From JAZDFC01 sp043808235 (GTDB lineage Bacteria; Bacteroidota; Ignavibacteria; Ignavibacteriales; Melioribacteraceae), in contig JAZDFC010000105.1 of assembly GCA_043808235.1 (NCBI GenBank), positions 248,001 to 312,000 of the forward strand: a stretch of DNA of 64,000 bases. Direction: 5' to 3'. Below, one piece after another: positions 16,317 through 24,170 of this stretch (position 1 is the first letter of the stretch; every line of letters starts with the position of its first letter). The notes under the pieces are model-generated. The model saw only the letters and a list, made by a program, of their open reading frames with translations, was not told the origin of the DNA and ran no database searches. Position numbers and translations under genes: made by a program.

Positions 16317-17006
16317 TTATTTTTCAGATGCAATAAGATACCGGTAGATAATCGCACCTAGAATTCCGCCGATAATAGGCGCTACCCAAAACAGCCATAA
16401 TTGTGCAACAGCCCAATCACCTACAAAAACAGCTACACCGGTACTGCGCGCCGGATTTACCGATGTATTGGTTACCGGAATGCTGATTAAATGAATCAAT
16501 GTTAAACATAATCCTATTGCAATTGGAGCAAAGCCTTGCGGCGCTCGTTTATCTGTTGCGCCCATTATTACAAGAAGAAACATCATCGTCATAACAATTT
16601 CGGTAACTAATGCCGACAAAAGTGAATACCCGCCGGGCGAATGGGTATCATAACCGTTCGAGGCGAATCCCGCTGATACATCAAAACCATTTTTCCCAAC
16701 GGCAATAAGATAAAGAACGCCGCCTGCAAGAACGGCTCCCAAAACCTGGGAGAAAATATATGGAACAAGTTCTTTTGCAGGAAATTTACCGCCTGCCCAA
16801 AGTCCGATAGATATTGCAGGATTCAAATGACATCCGGATATATGCCCTATTGCATAAGCCATTGTAAGCACCGTTAAACCGAATGCTAAAGCTACACCAA
16901 GTAAACCGATACCAACTTCGGGGAATGCTGCTGCCAAAACTGCGCTGCCGCATCCGCCGAGAACCAACCAAAATGTTCCGAAAAATTCTGCGAAATATTT
17001 CTTCAT
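16317..17006 (-). CDS. aqpZ: Aquaporin Z-like water channel
   Basis: 229 residues with six membrane helices and the two half-helix motifs of the MIP family: HLNPAISIGLW (NPA 1, about residue 63) and TSVNPARSTG (NPA 2, about residue 183). Overall pattern, the FGT..L...GCGSAVLAA first helix and the Arg after the second NPA (NPARS) fit the AqpZ branch of water-specific channels rather than glycerol facilitators. It is monocistronic on the minus strand with AAAAGGG near the start. Confidence is high for the family and moderate for strict water specificity. Confidence 0.93.
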   Translation of the reverse strand: MKKYFAEFFGTFWLVLGGCGSAVLAAAFPEVGIGLLGVALAFGLTVLTMAYAIGHISGCHLNPAISIGLWAGGKFPAKELVPYIFSQVLGAVLAGGVLYLIAVGKNGFDVSAGFASNGYDTHSPGGYSLLSALVTEIVMTMMFLLVIMGATDKRAPQGFAPIAIGLCLTLIHLISIPVTNTSVNPARSTGVAVFVGDWAVAQLWLFWVAPIIGGILGAIIYRYLIASEK

Positions 17007-17308
17007 AATTAGTCCCTTTTAATTGTGAGGAATTATAAAACAAAGTTTCATTTAACTAAATGATTACTTCAAGAGTAAATATACGAATATTTTGAAATTT
17101 TTGAATATTGCCATAATGCCCGGAGTTAAAGCCGAACATTTGTTTTCAAATCCATTGCGAAAGATTTATTCGCAGCCATGAGTTAAACTGTTCAACCCAT
17201 CTGCTGTCAAGTAAACAACCATGTCTTATTTTGCAGCGTATGAAGTTGAACATTAAAACCATTCAGCCATTTAACAGGTTATTTTACAGCTTACTGCAAG
17301 CTGCCGAC
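17007..17308. other. Non-coding gap upstream of aquaporin
   Basis: No gene is visible. The 17110-17290 part contains stretches such as CCATGAGTTAAACTGTTCAA and AAGTTGAACATTAAAACC that resemble worn copies of the ACCGTT/AACCCA repeats at 14643 and 16190, but pairing is too weak to call. The aquaporin promoter should lie at 17007-17100. Confidence 0.35.
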
Positions 17309-18691
17309 TTAGCGCAGCAGCACCATCTTCTTCGATTGCACAAAACCCTGTCCTGAGCCTGCCGAAGGATCATTTGTGCGGATTTGATAAAAATAAATTC
17401 CACTCGTTAAATTGTATTTATCCGCATCGAATATTACTTCATATATTCCCGGCGGTTGTGTTTCGTTTACAAGTGTTGCAACTTCTCGTCCAAGCACATC
17501 ATAAATTTTCAACGTGACGTGTTGTAGAGACGCCATATATGGCGTCTCTACGGTGGGGATTGCATATTTAATTGTTGTTGTCGGATTAAAAGGATTCGGA
17601 TAATTCTGCTCAAGATTATAAGTCTCCGGATTAACTTCGTTTTCCGGAGTAATGTTTGTTAAAATATTATCGGTATGCATAATCAAGCCGTTCAAGCCGC
17701 CGATCCACGCTTTCCTCTTATTAACTAATGCAATGGATAAAAATAAATTATCAGGTAACTCTAAATCAATTATCCAATTTTTACCCGCGTTGTTTGATAT
17801 ATACAGCCTTCCCAGGTCGGGCTGACCATTAACTCCTCCAACAAGATATATATTATTTGAATCCAGCATCTCTAAATTTAATGGGAAAAAACCGGTTTGG
17901 CTTTGGGGCAATATGCAGTCCTCCCAATTAATTCCGGCATCGCTACTTACCCATAAACCACCCAAACTAATTGCCCACACTTTATCGGGATGAATACTTT
18001 TTGCCATCCCAACTAACGCCTGAATTGATCCGGATTCTAACCAATTGTTTCCACCGTCGGATGTTTTATAAATAAAAGTCGGGTCAAAATTATCAAAGAA
18101 GGGACCCCAAAAGGAATAGCCGTGATCAACATCTGAAAAAGCAAATGCCCCGATGAGAAGATAATTATTATCTTCTCTTAGAATTCTCCATGAGGCTCCA
18201 CCGTCTGTTGTCTTTAGTAAAACCCCTTTCCGCTCATTCCATAATGTTTCCCCGATATTGTTAATGCTTACCCAGCCAGTGTCCTCATTTAGAAATCTCG
18301 CACTGCCGAACGAAAAACTTGTATCGAATGCGGCGCTTATTGATTCCCATGTAAAGCCTCCATCCCCTGTACGCATTATTATTGCCTGGCGGACCTCGTA
18401 ACCGGGAAATATTTTAACAATGTTTCCCCCGATGAATCCAATATTCCTATCAAAGAATTGAACATATTTCAACTCAACGGTGTCTTTAAGAGTATAAATT
18501 GTCGTCCAGTTTTCCCCGCCGTTAGTTGTAGCAATAATTCCTTTGCCTTCACCGACACACCAGCCGAAAAGGCTGTCCACAAAACATATATCCCTTATTG
18601 CAAAATTTACTCCGCTGTTTTGATCTGTCCACTGGGAGTATGATATAGTTGCAGCAAGTATAAAAATCGAGAATATTTTTTTTTTGCTCAT
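17309..18691 (-). CDS. Secreted YCF48-like beta-propeller with T9SS domain
   Basis: 460 residues. A short signal peptide (MSKKKIFSIFILAATISYS) is followed by a propeller of repeated units with the phrases TTNGGENWTTIYTL, RTGDGGFTWESISA, KTTDGGASWRILRED, KTSDGGNNWLES and ISNNAGKNWIIDL. This is the sialidase-like YCF48/HCF136 repeat, common in secreted Bacteroidota proteins and not evidence of photosynthesis. The C-terminal domain is a T9SS type A signal (LEQNYPNPFNPTTTIKYAIP, IYDVLGREVATL, KKMVLLR) with two extra peptides: VETPYMASLQH from a palindromic DNA insert, and DPSAGSGQG from a second repeat. Substrate or partner unknown. Confidence 0.82.
   Translation of the reverse strand: MSKKKIFSIFILAATISYSQWTDQNSGVNFAIRDICFVDSLFGWCVGEGKGIIATTNGGENWTTIYTLKDTVELKYVQFFDRNIGFIGGNIVKIFPGYEVRQAIIMRTGDGGFTWESISAAFDTSFSFGSARFLNEDTGWVSINNIGETLWNERKGVLLKTTDGGASWRILREDNNYLLIGAFAFSDVDHGYSFWGPFFDNFDPTFIYKTSDGGNNWLESGSIQALVGMAKSIHPDKVWAISLGGLWVSSDAGINWEDCILPQSQTGFFPLNLEMLDSNNIYLVGGVNGQPDLGRLYISNNAGKNWIIDLELPDNLFLSIALVNKRKAWIGGLNGLIMHTDNILTNITPENEVNPETYNLEQNYPNPFNPTTTIKYAIPTVETPYMASLQHVTLKIYDVLGREVATLVNETQPPGIYEVIFDADKYNLTSGIYFYQIRTNDPSAGSGQGFVQSKKMVLLR
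17349..17371. repeat. Short interspersed repeat inside a coding region
   Basis: TGTCCTGAGCCTGCCGAAGG and the next bases encode, on the minus strand, the peptide DPSAGSGQG between GIYFYQIRTN and FVQSKK. The neighbouring sorting domain at 24171 lacks these residues (RIQAGKFVQTKK). The GC-rich word CCTTCGGCAGGCTCAGG is, from memory, a recurrent element in several environmental Bacteroidota-like genomes. Confidence 0.5.
17524..17551. repeat. 28-bp palindrome inserted in frame in a T9SS domain, copy 1
   Basis: A perfect palindrome with half-site GTAGAGACGCCATA. On the minus strand it encodes most of VETPYMASLQH, between the first strand of the sorting domain and VTLKIYDVLGRE. An identical palindrome occupies the same codons in the unrelated protein at 24171-29150. 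Confidence 0.85.
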
Positions 18692-18787
18692 GGCTGCTTC
18701 TCTTATAAATTTCGACTTATTGTTGATTTAATGCATGCATAAAAGACTGGGATACAAATATGTTTTGTTCTTCACCCATTGTTTATT

Positions 18788-19963
18788 TCAGAAAATAAAA
18801 GCTTTATCGTACCAAATAAACATCCTCATATCTGTCAAGTAGTTTTGTTCATTATAAAAAAGCGTAATGCCGGTTTTCAAATATCCGGTAAATTGCTCTG
18901 TATGATAGCCATCAACCAGATACCCTGACCCATCCGGTTCTCCCAACAACCTTATGACATCATCTCTCAACATTCCCATTTTTACACCTTCCCTGGTTTT
19001 GCCTTTATAGAATTGAGTTGGTTCTATATAAACTACTGTAGGCTCAGAAGTATGATTCGAAGATGTATCGAAAAAAGTAATTGTCAGTACATTATTCAGA
19101 TTCTCGTCATTATAGCAATAACCAAATCCGTCGAAATTTCCAATAAAACCCGAATCAGGCTCGCCTAAAAGATCTATTACCGTATCCGAGTCATCTCCCA
19201 TCTTTACTCCGTCAATACTTTTTCCCATAATTATTCTCGCTTTTTCAACTTCAAAATTCATTGTAGTGTCGGTTGAAATAATCGTTGCGGGGAATTCTTG
19301 TTTCACTATTAATGGAAATGTGTTTGTATCGCTCTGCACAACTACCTTATAATTTCCGGTTCGGGTTGATAAATGTTTTTTTACCTGAATTTCTTCAGGC
19401 GGAATGCAATTATTCAATTGGGGCGTTGCAATATTATTTTCAACATGATTAACTAACATCTTCTTTACAAGTATTTCCTTCCCGGCTTTCATCAAGTAAA
19501 AATATACTCCGGGTGTTACCATAGTTCCGAAGTTATTTCTACCGTCCCAGGTTATTCCTTTTGTTCCTATTGATATTTCATCTGTAACAAGCGTTTTTAT
19601 TTCCCTGCCGAGTATATCATATATTTTAATTGTCACCGCTTCTGGCTCATTAGTTTTATACGAAATTGTGGTTGAATTTGAAAACGGATTGGGATAATTC
19701 TGTGCAAGTTCAATATTGGCTGGTATTATCGGTTCGGGGTTCTCTACTGATGTGATGATGCAAATGAAATAATTTCCAAGTGTATCGGTTATTGCATTAA
19801 AAGTGTTTTCCAGATTGGCTTCATCAACAAAGGTTATTAAAACGTTTTGAACCGGAGTGCTTTCTGTGGAAATGTTGCCGCTAATGTTAATTGGTTCTGT
19901 AATCGATTGGCAGAACACACCATTTGGCAATAAGACAAATAATGAAATTATTAATTTTTTCAT
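18788..19963 (-). CDS. Secreted protein with internal T9SS/FlgD-like module and two BamE-like repeats
   Basis: 391 residues from the ATG at 19963; an upstream in-frame ATG would add seven residues before the signal peptide MKKLIISLFVLLPNGVFC. After an N-terminal carboxypeptidase-regulatory-like beta domain (about 20-75) comes a module like the T9SS sorting domain (LAQNYPNPFSNSTTISYKTN, IYDILGREIKTL, GVYFYLMKAGKE), but it sits at about residues 80-165 instead of the end. The C-terminus has two copies of a short motif, GVKMGDDSDTVIDLLGEPD and GVKMGMLRDDVIRLLGEPDG, resembling the SmpA/BamE pattern. It is a paralogue of the next gene upstream, 41 bases away. Confidence 0.7.
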   Translation of the reverse strand: MKKLIISLFVLLPNGVFCQSITEPINISGNISTESTPVQNVLITFVDEANLENTFNAITDTLGNYFICIITSVENPEPIIPANIELAQNYPNPFSNSTTISYKTNEPEAVTIKIYDILGREIKTLVTDEISIGTKGITWDGRNNFGTMVTPGVYFYLMKAGKEILVKKMLVNHVENNIATPQLNNCIPPEEIQVKKHLSTRTGNYKVVVQSDTNTFPLIVKQEFPATIISTDTTMNFEVEKARIIMGKSIDGVKMGDDSDTVIDLLGEPDSGFIGNFDGFGYCYNDENLNNVLTITFFDTSSNHTSEPTVVYIEPTQFYKGKTREGVKMGMLRDDVIRLLGEPDGSGYLVDGYHTEQFTGYLKTGITLFYNEQNYLTDMRMFIWYDKAFIF

Positions 19964-20004
19964 GTTTAGGATATTAATGTACATCTAAACCCCTAATAAA
20001 TATT

Positions 20005-21669
20005 TTACTCAATCATTTTATTTCTGATAAAATCTCTATTTCTTTTTGGTCTCCAATCCGGGGATGTAACTACTGCATTACCTGTATTGATTTTTTTTGT
20101 GCCGGTACCATTAACGTTTATTATATAGATTTCGCCGCCCCAATAAATATAGTCAGCCATGAACGCAAGACAATTACCATCCGGCGACCATGAAATATGA
20201 TGTGCCGTTTTGTTTCTTATTTTTTTGATATTTGATCCGTCACTATTCATAATATATAATTTGTTTTCACTACTGTTATCATATCGATATGAACAAGCTA
20301 TCTTGCTTCCATCCGGTGAATACCTAAATGAAAATTGCCCTGTGCCGTTCTCATTTATGAATATCCTCTCTTTTCCGCTTCCATCCACGTTCATTGTATA
20401 TAAGTCATAGAACAGGTCATCTTCGCCTTCCGAAGTTAATTCAGATTCAAATAATATCTTGCTTCCATCCGGCGACCAGTCAAAGACACCGTCAATAAAT
20501 AAATTAAATGTCACTCGTTCTTCTTTTATTCCATTGCTTGTATCTATATCAACTATAAATATCTCGCAAGTTAAACCCTGAAGTAAGCTCCGGGTAAAAG
20601 CTATCCTTTTGCTGTCCGGCGACCATGCGGGACCGCTACCTCCGCTATAATTAGGCACAATTATGCCGTTGTCATCCATGAGAGTTACAATACGCTTTTG
20701 AGAGCCGTCGGCTTTTACAATATATATTTGATAATTCTCGTAACCGTGGTACGCTCCCGGGTAGGCAATCCATTCACCATCTGGCGACCAGCGCGCCCCG
20801 GAATAAATATATACGGAATCGGTTACTTTCTTATGGTACGTCCCTTCAATATCACAAATATGCAATATCCCGTTTACAGGATCGTCGGTGGTATACTCAA
20901 TATATAGTATTTCATCAGCCGGTTCCAATTCCAAATTCAACGTTGTATCACTTTGGATTGACATATTCTTAAAAGATTCCTCTATTATTCCCGGATCAAT
21001 GCAATCCGTGTTGGTTACTTCTATAGTATATAAATTTCCGGCATTAGTCTTTTTGATAGGCTTTTTTGTTATAGGCAGTGTTACAGATTGATTATGAATG
21101 GTATTAATTATTCCGGGAACGGTTGGTTCAAGCAGCATCTTTTTTACTACAAATTCCTTCCCGGTATTAAGCATATAAAAATATATACCGGGAGAAACCA
21201 TTACTCCGGAGTTGTTTCTTCCATCCCAAACAATTCCTTTCGTTCCAATTGATAGCTCATCAGCAATGAGTGTTTTTATTTCTCTGCCGAGTATATCATA
21301 TATTTTAATTGTTACTACTTCCGGCTCATTAGTTTTGTACGTTATTGTCGTTGAATTTGAAAACGGATTAGGATAATTCTGCGCAAGCTCAATTTTTCTT
21401 GGTATTATCGGTTCGGTATCTTCCACAAAAGTAATGACACTAATGTTATAATTGCCAGCTGTATCGGTTAACACACTAAAAGTAATTGCCGGATTGGTTT
21501 CATCTATAAAAGTTATTAACGCGTTTTGAACCGGGATGCTATCCGTGGTGATATTACCGCTAATATTTAAGGTCTCCGTAACCGGCTGGCTAAAAGTATA
21601 GCGAGGAATTATCAATAGAGTAAGTATAAACGAAACGATAAACGGCAAAGAATTGTAATACTTTTTCAT
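20005..21669 (-). CDS. Secreted PD40/TolB-like propeller with internal T9SS/FlgD-like module
   Basis: 554 residues. The first ~190 residues match the neighbour at 18788-19963 almost block by block: signal peptide, SGNITTDSIPVQNALITFIDE, then LAQNYPNPFSNSTTITYKTN and IYDILGREIKTL. The remaining ~300 residues are a six-bladed PD40/WD40-like propeller with repeated SPDGSKI..., for example ARWSPDGEWIAYPGAY, AWSPDSKRIAFTRS, DWSPDGSKILFESE, RYSPDGSKIACSYR and SWSPDGNCLAFMAD. TolB-type propellers bind proteins or peptidoglycan; the role here is unknown. The shared N-terminus implies tandem duplication followed by exchange of the C-terminal part. Confidence 0.78.
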   Translation of the reverse strand: MKKYYNSLPFIVSFILTLLIIPRYTFSQPVTETLNISGNITTDSIPVQNALITFIDETNPAITFSVLTDTAGNYNISVITFVEDTEPIIPRKIELAQNYPNPFSNSTTITYKTNEPEVVTIKIYDILGREIKTLIADELSIGTKGIVWDGRNNSGVMVSPGIYFYMLNTGKEFVVKKMLLEPTVPGIINTIHNQSVTLPITKKPIKKTNAGNLYTIEVTNTDCIDPGIIEESFKNMSIQSDTTLNLELEPADEILYIEYTTDDPVNGILHICDIEGTYHKKVTDSVYIYSGARWSPDGEWIAYPGAYHGYENYQIYIVKADGSQKRIVTLMDDNGIIVPNYSGGSGPAWSPDSKRIAFTRSLLQGLTCEIFIVDIDTSNGIKEERVTFNLFIDGVFDWSPDGSKILFESELTSEGEDDLFYDLYTMNVDGSGKERIFINENGTGQFSFRYSPDGSKIACSYRYDNSSENKLYIMNSDGSNIKKIRNKTAHHISWSPDGNCLAFMADYIYWGGEIYIINVNGTGTKKINTGNAVVTSPDWRPKRNRDFIRNKMIE

Positions 21670-21924
21670 CTTGTCACCTCAACCAATAAAATGACACCCG
21701 AATATATTTCAAAAACAATTGTATCTGTCCGCTTACAATCCGGCGCGAACTTACTTTTTAAAAATCATCTATATACAAAAAGTATAACACTCATTTATAT
21801 CCGGGAAAGACTGTAGCCCGGGCGCATATATTAACAAGAGAAAAAGTACAGAATGAACATAAAAAATATTTTATAAGCTGTCAACCCAAATTATAACAAT
21901 CTTAGGCGTGCTTAGTAGTCACTG
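21670..21924. other. Non-coding gap upstream of PD40 gene
   Basis: With the following hairpin, this forms a gene-free stretch of 330 bases. It should contain the minus-strand promoter of the 20005-21669 gene. A short GC-rich inverted repeat (CCGGGaaagactgtagCCCGG near 21805) is visible; otherwise nothing recognisable. Confidence 0.4.
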
Positions 21925-21972
21925 AAATGCCCAACTTCTCTGTCTCTTTTTTTCGTTAGAAGTTGGGCATTT
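21925..21972 (-). terminator. Long perfect stem-loop after the 22000 gene
   Basis: AAATGCCCAACTTCT at 21925-21939 pairs perfectly over 15 bp with AGAAGTTGGGCATTT at 21958-21972. It begins 28 bases past the stop of the minus-strand gene at 22000. The loop holds seven consecutive T (plus strand). Strong pairing supports a terminator, although the flanking minus-strand sequence is not T-rich; a small palindromic element is the alternative. Confidence 0.5.
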
Positions 21973-21999
21973 GTTCGCCTTTTAAAAATGAGCAATAAG

Positions 22000-22662
22000 T
22001 CACTTGATATAATCACCCTTTAAAAATTGTCCATCATTCCAAATCAATTCTAATTGATTGGAAGTGCTTCTATAAAATATTTTATACTTGCCTGCGTCAA
22101 AATCTTCAACGAGTTCGAAGTTGACGATTATATTCTTCCCTTTTTGCGGAAGGCTGTAAGTCCATGCAGGATAAAGCTGTTCCTTCAGCGCTTCAAAATG
22201 TTTTGCGGAATTATTTTTCTTTATCTTCTCCATGTCGTAACAATCCGTGTAATCGATTGGAGGCATTATTGAATTATACGGAAGACCCCTCAATTTATTT
22301 TGTGAGTACTCAAAAAATGTCAGCCTCGAATCGCAAATTGGTCCGCAACCGATTTCGTTTACGGCAATTAATTTATTTTCGTTCTTCAAGTTCCAATAGC
22401 ACATTTCCCAGCTTCCTTCGAATGGGCCGATGATTTTTAAATACCCGTTCTTTGTATCGAATACATCAAACAAAAACTTGTAGGCGCCTTCCTGAAAATA
22501 TTCGTTTCTGCCTTTGTGGTAATTTTCTACAAGTTGTTTGCGTTCGGATTGATTCAAAATACAAACACTGTCCGGAACGAGAATAAAATAATCAATAATG
22601 TTCTGGCAAAAAACACTGCCGCTAAATAGAAATAATATGATAACAATAATCCGATTCATCAT
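22000..22662 (-). CDS. Secreted protein of unknown function
   Basis: 220 residues from the ATG at 22662, preceded by AAAAGG; a longer reading overlaps the upstream gene by 13 bases. A signal peptide (about MMNRIIVIILFLFSGSVFC) leads to a mature part with YFILVPDSVCILNQSERKQL, a cysteine pair in GCGPICDSRL and DYTDCYD, and a C-terminal WNDGQFLKGDYIK. No family is recognised with certainty. The four or five cysteines could form disulfides after export. It follows the redoxin gene by 5 bases, so they are probably co-transcribed. Confidence 0.65.
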   Translation of the reverse strand: MMNRIIVIILFLFSGSVFCQNIIDYFILVPDSVCILNQSERKQLVENYHKGRNEYFQEGAYKFLFDVFDTKNGYLKIIGPFEGSWEMCYWNLKNENKLIAVNEIGCGPICDSRLTFFEYSQNKLRGLPYNSIMPPIDYTDCYDMEKIKKNNSAKHFEALKEQLYPAWTYSLPQKGKNIIVNFELVEDFDAGKYKIFYRSTSNQLELIWNDGQFLKGDYIK

Positions 22663-22667
22663 TGTGA

Positions 22668-23225
22668 TTACCTTTTCCATTTAATATTACAGCCGATACT
22701 CGGTTTCTGGTTTGTATCAACCGGCTTACCGGAAATAATGTTTTCGAGAGCAGTCCGTAAATCTTTTCCTGTAACCGGCACATTATTGCCGGGCCGGGAA
22801 TCATCAAATTGTCCGCGATAAACCAACTTCAAATCTTTATCATAAACAAAAATATCAGGTGTGCATTCGGCATGATAAGCGTGTGCAGCTTTCTGGGACT
22901 CATCATATAAATATGGAAAAGTAAATTTGTTCTTCAACGCGAACTCTTTCATCTTTTCCGGCGAATCTTCGGGATAGTTAATAACGTCGTTCGAGCTGAT
23001 TGCCGCGAATGATATCCCCTGCTGTATGAAATCTCCGGCAGTTTTTGCCATCACATCTTTGATGTGAACAACATACGGACAATGATTGCAGATAAACAGA
23101 ATCACCGTCGCTTTTTCCGACTTCAATTCCGCGAGAGAAATATTTTTTCCGCTAACGGTGTCCGGCAGATTAAAATCCGGCGCCGTAGTTCCTAATTCAA
23201 TCATTGATGATGGTGTTGCTGCCAT
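22668..23225 (-). CDS. Thioredoxin-fold redoxin (AhpC/TSA-like)
   Basis: 185 residues with GAGGAAG before the ATG. It is a peroxiredoxin/redoxin fold protein: GTTAPDFNLPDTVSGK at the start, VILFICNHCPYVVHIKDVM with a CxxC-like CNHC active centre (about residue 46), then AISSNDVINYPEDSPEKMKE, YDESQKAAHAYHAECTPDIF with the cis-proline in CTPDIF, and GKDLRTALENIISGKPV. This subgroup is common in Bacteroidota and cyanobacteria as a cytosolic thioredoxin-family protein. It has no signal peptide. The exact reductase or peroxidase activity is unknown. Confidence 0.85.
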   Translation of the reverse strand: MAATPSSMIELGTTAPDFNLPDTVSGKNISLAELKSEKATVILFICNHCPYVVHIKDVMAKTAGDFIQQGISFAAISSNDVINYPEDSPEKMKEFALKNKFTFPYLYDESQKAAHAYHAECTPDIFVYDKDLKLVYRGQFDDSRPGNNVPVTGKDLRTALENIISGKPVDTNQKPSIGCNIKWKR

Positions 23226-23290
23226 GATTCTTCCTCGAAATTATTTTACTACAAAAAATTTTATATTCCAAAGTAAACAATAAATTACAA

Positions 23291-23427
23291 TTGCCAAAAA
23301 GCAATCAACAAACAAAAAGCAAGTTTCAAAATCCAAACAAGTTACAGCAGCTTTTGTCCATTGTTTATTGTGATTTGTTTGTCATTTGTGTTTTGCTATT
23401 TGGGATTTCTCAATCCTTATTGCTTGT
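23291..23427. repeat. CAAA/TTTG-rich imperfect inverted repeat
   Basis: The left arm is rich in CAAA words (AGCAATCAACAAACAAAAAG, CAAAATCCAAACAA) and the right arm in their complements (TTGTTTATTGTGATTTGTTT, TTTTGCTATTTGGGATTTC). The whole block can fold into a long imperfect hairpin. Similar low-complexity fold-back blocks are known from many uncultured bacterial genomes (from memory). Apparent short reading frames here are artefacts of the repeat. Confidence 0.5.
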
Positions 23428-23433
23428 TTCTAT

Positions 23434-24078
23434 TTATTTGAACCCGAACCGAATGTATTTAATCTTTCTTCCTTCGGCAAGATAGTGCTGCTCGTATTTT
23501 GTTTTTATTGTTTCAACAAAACTCAGATTGTCCGAGGCATATAAATCGTTTGTCGATTTTTCTATCACAGCCGTTTCTTCCGCTAAAATTTTTGTTGCAT
23601 ATTCGAATAGTCCATCATTGTCGGTTTTGAAATGCACCTTTCCATCCAAGGCAATAATCGATTTATATAATTCTACAAACTTCGGGGAAACAAGTCGGTG
23701 CTGTGCGCTTGTCCGTCGAACATGAGGATCGGGAAACGGTAAATAAATCTCTTCTATCTTTTCTTTGGGAAATGCTTCGCGCATGTACTCAACATTGCAG
23801 AGAAGAAAAGCGACATTTTTTAAATTCATTGAGAGCGCTTTCTTCGAGCCTGCCCAAATGCGCGCACCCTTCATATCTATACCAATGAAGTTTCGGCCGG
23901 GATAAGCTGCCGCCATATTCAAAGTATAATCACCGTGCCCGCAGCCAATCTCAATCGAGATAGAACTATCGTTACCAAAATATTTTCTAATATCGTCTTC
24001 TTTGTGTTCCTTACGTGAATCGAACACGTTTATCAGTGTTCGGACTTCCGCTATTTTTTTGTGTTTTGTTCTAGGCAT
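23434..24078 (-). CDS. trmB: tRNA (guanine-46-N7)-methyltransferase
   Basis: 214 residues from the ATG at 24078 (MPRTKHKKIAEV), which matches the usual family N-terminus; ATG 24132 and TTG 24150 would add 18 or 24 residues. The SAM-binding motif is SISIEIGCGHGDYTLNMAA, followed by NFIGIDMKGARIWAGSKKA and the hallmark motif IYLPFPDPHVRRTSAQHRL near residue 130, then GKVHFKTDNDGLFEYA and a C-terminal TKYEQHYLAEGRKIKYIRF. It methylates G46 in the variable loop of tRNAs. It stands at the end of a minus-strand run and is not obviously in an operon. Confidence 0.92.
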   Translation of the reverse strand: MPRTKHKKIAEVRTLINVFDSRKEHKEDDIRKYFGNDSSISIEIGCGHGDYTLNMAAAYPGRNFIGIDMKGARIWAGSKKALSMNLKNVAFLLCNVEYMREAFPKEKIEEIYLPFPDPHVRRTSAQHRLVSPKFVELYKSIIALDGKVHFKTDNDGLFEYATKILAEETAVIEKSTNDLYASDNLSFVETIKTKYEQHYLAEGRKIKYIRFGFK

Positions 24079-24170
24079 AGCATCAAAATACTTGTATAAA
24101 ATTGCTTTTAATAATTTTTCAAAGCTACCCATCCCCAAAATGCCGGGCAAGCGCTTCGAATTACAACGAA

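Noticed and set aside
17110..17290. Third copy of the ACCGTT/AACCCA palindromic element
   Set aside because: Similar words occur, but the arms do not pair convincingly.
17309..18691. Photosystem II assembly factor
   Set aside because: The YCF48-like repeat is a general secreted beta-propeller; the signal peptide and T9SS domain argue against any photosynthetic role.
23291..23485. Plus-strand reading frame of about 64 codons
   Set aside because: It runs through a low-complexity repeat and into the trmB gene, with no start signal.
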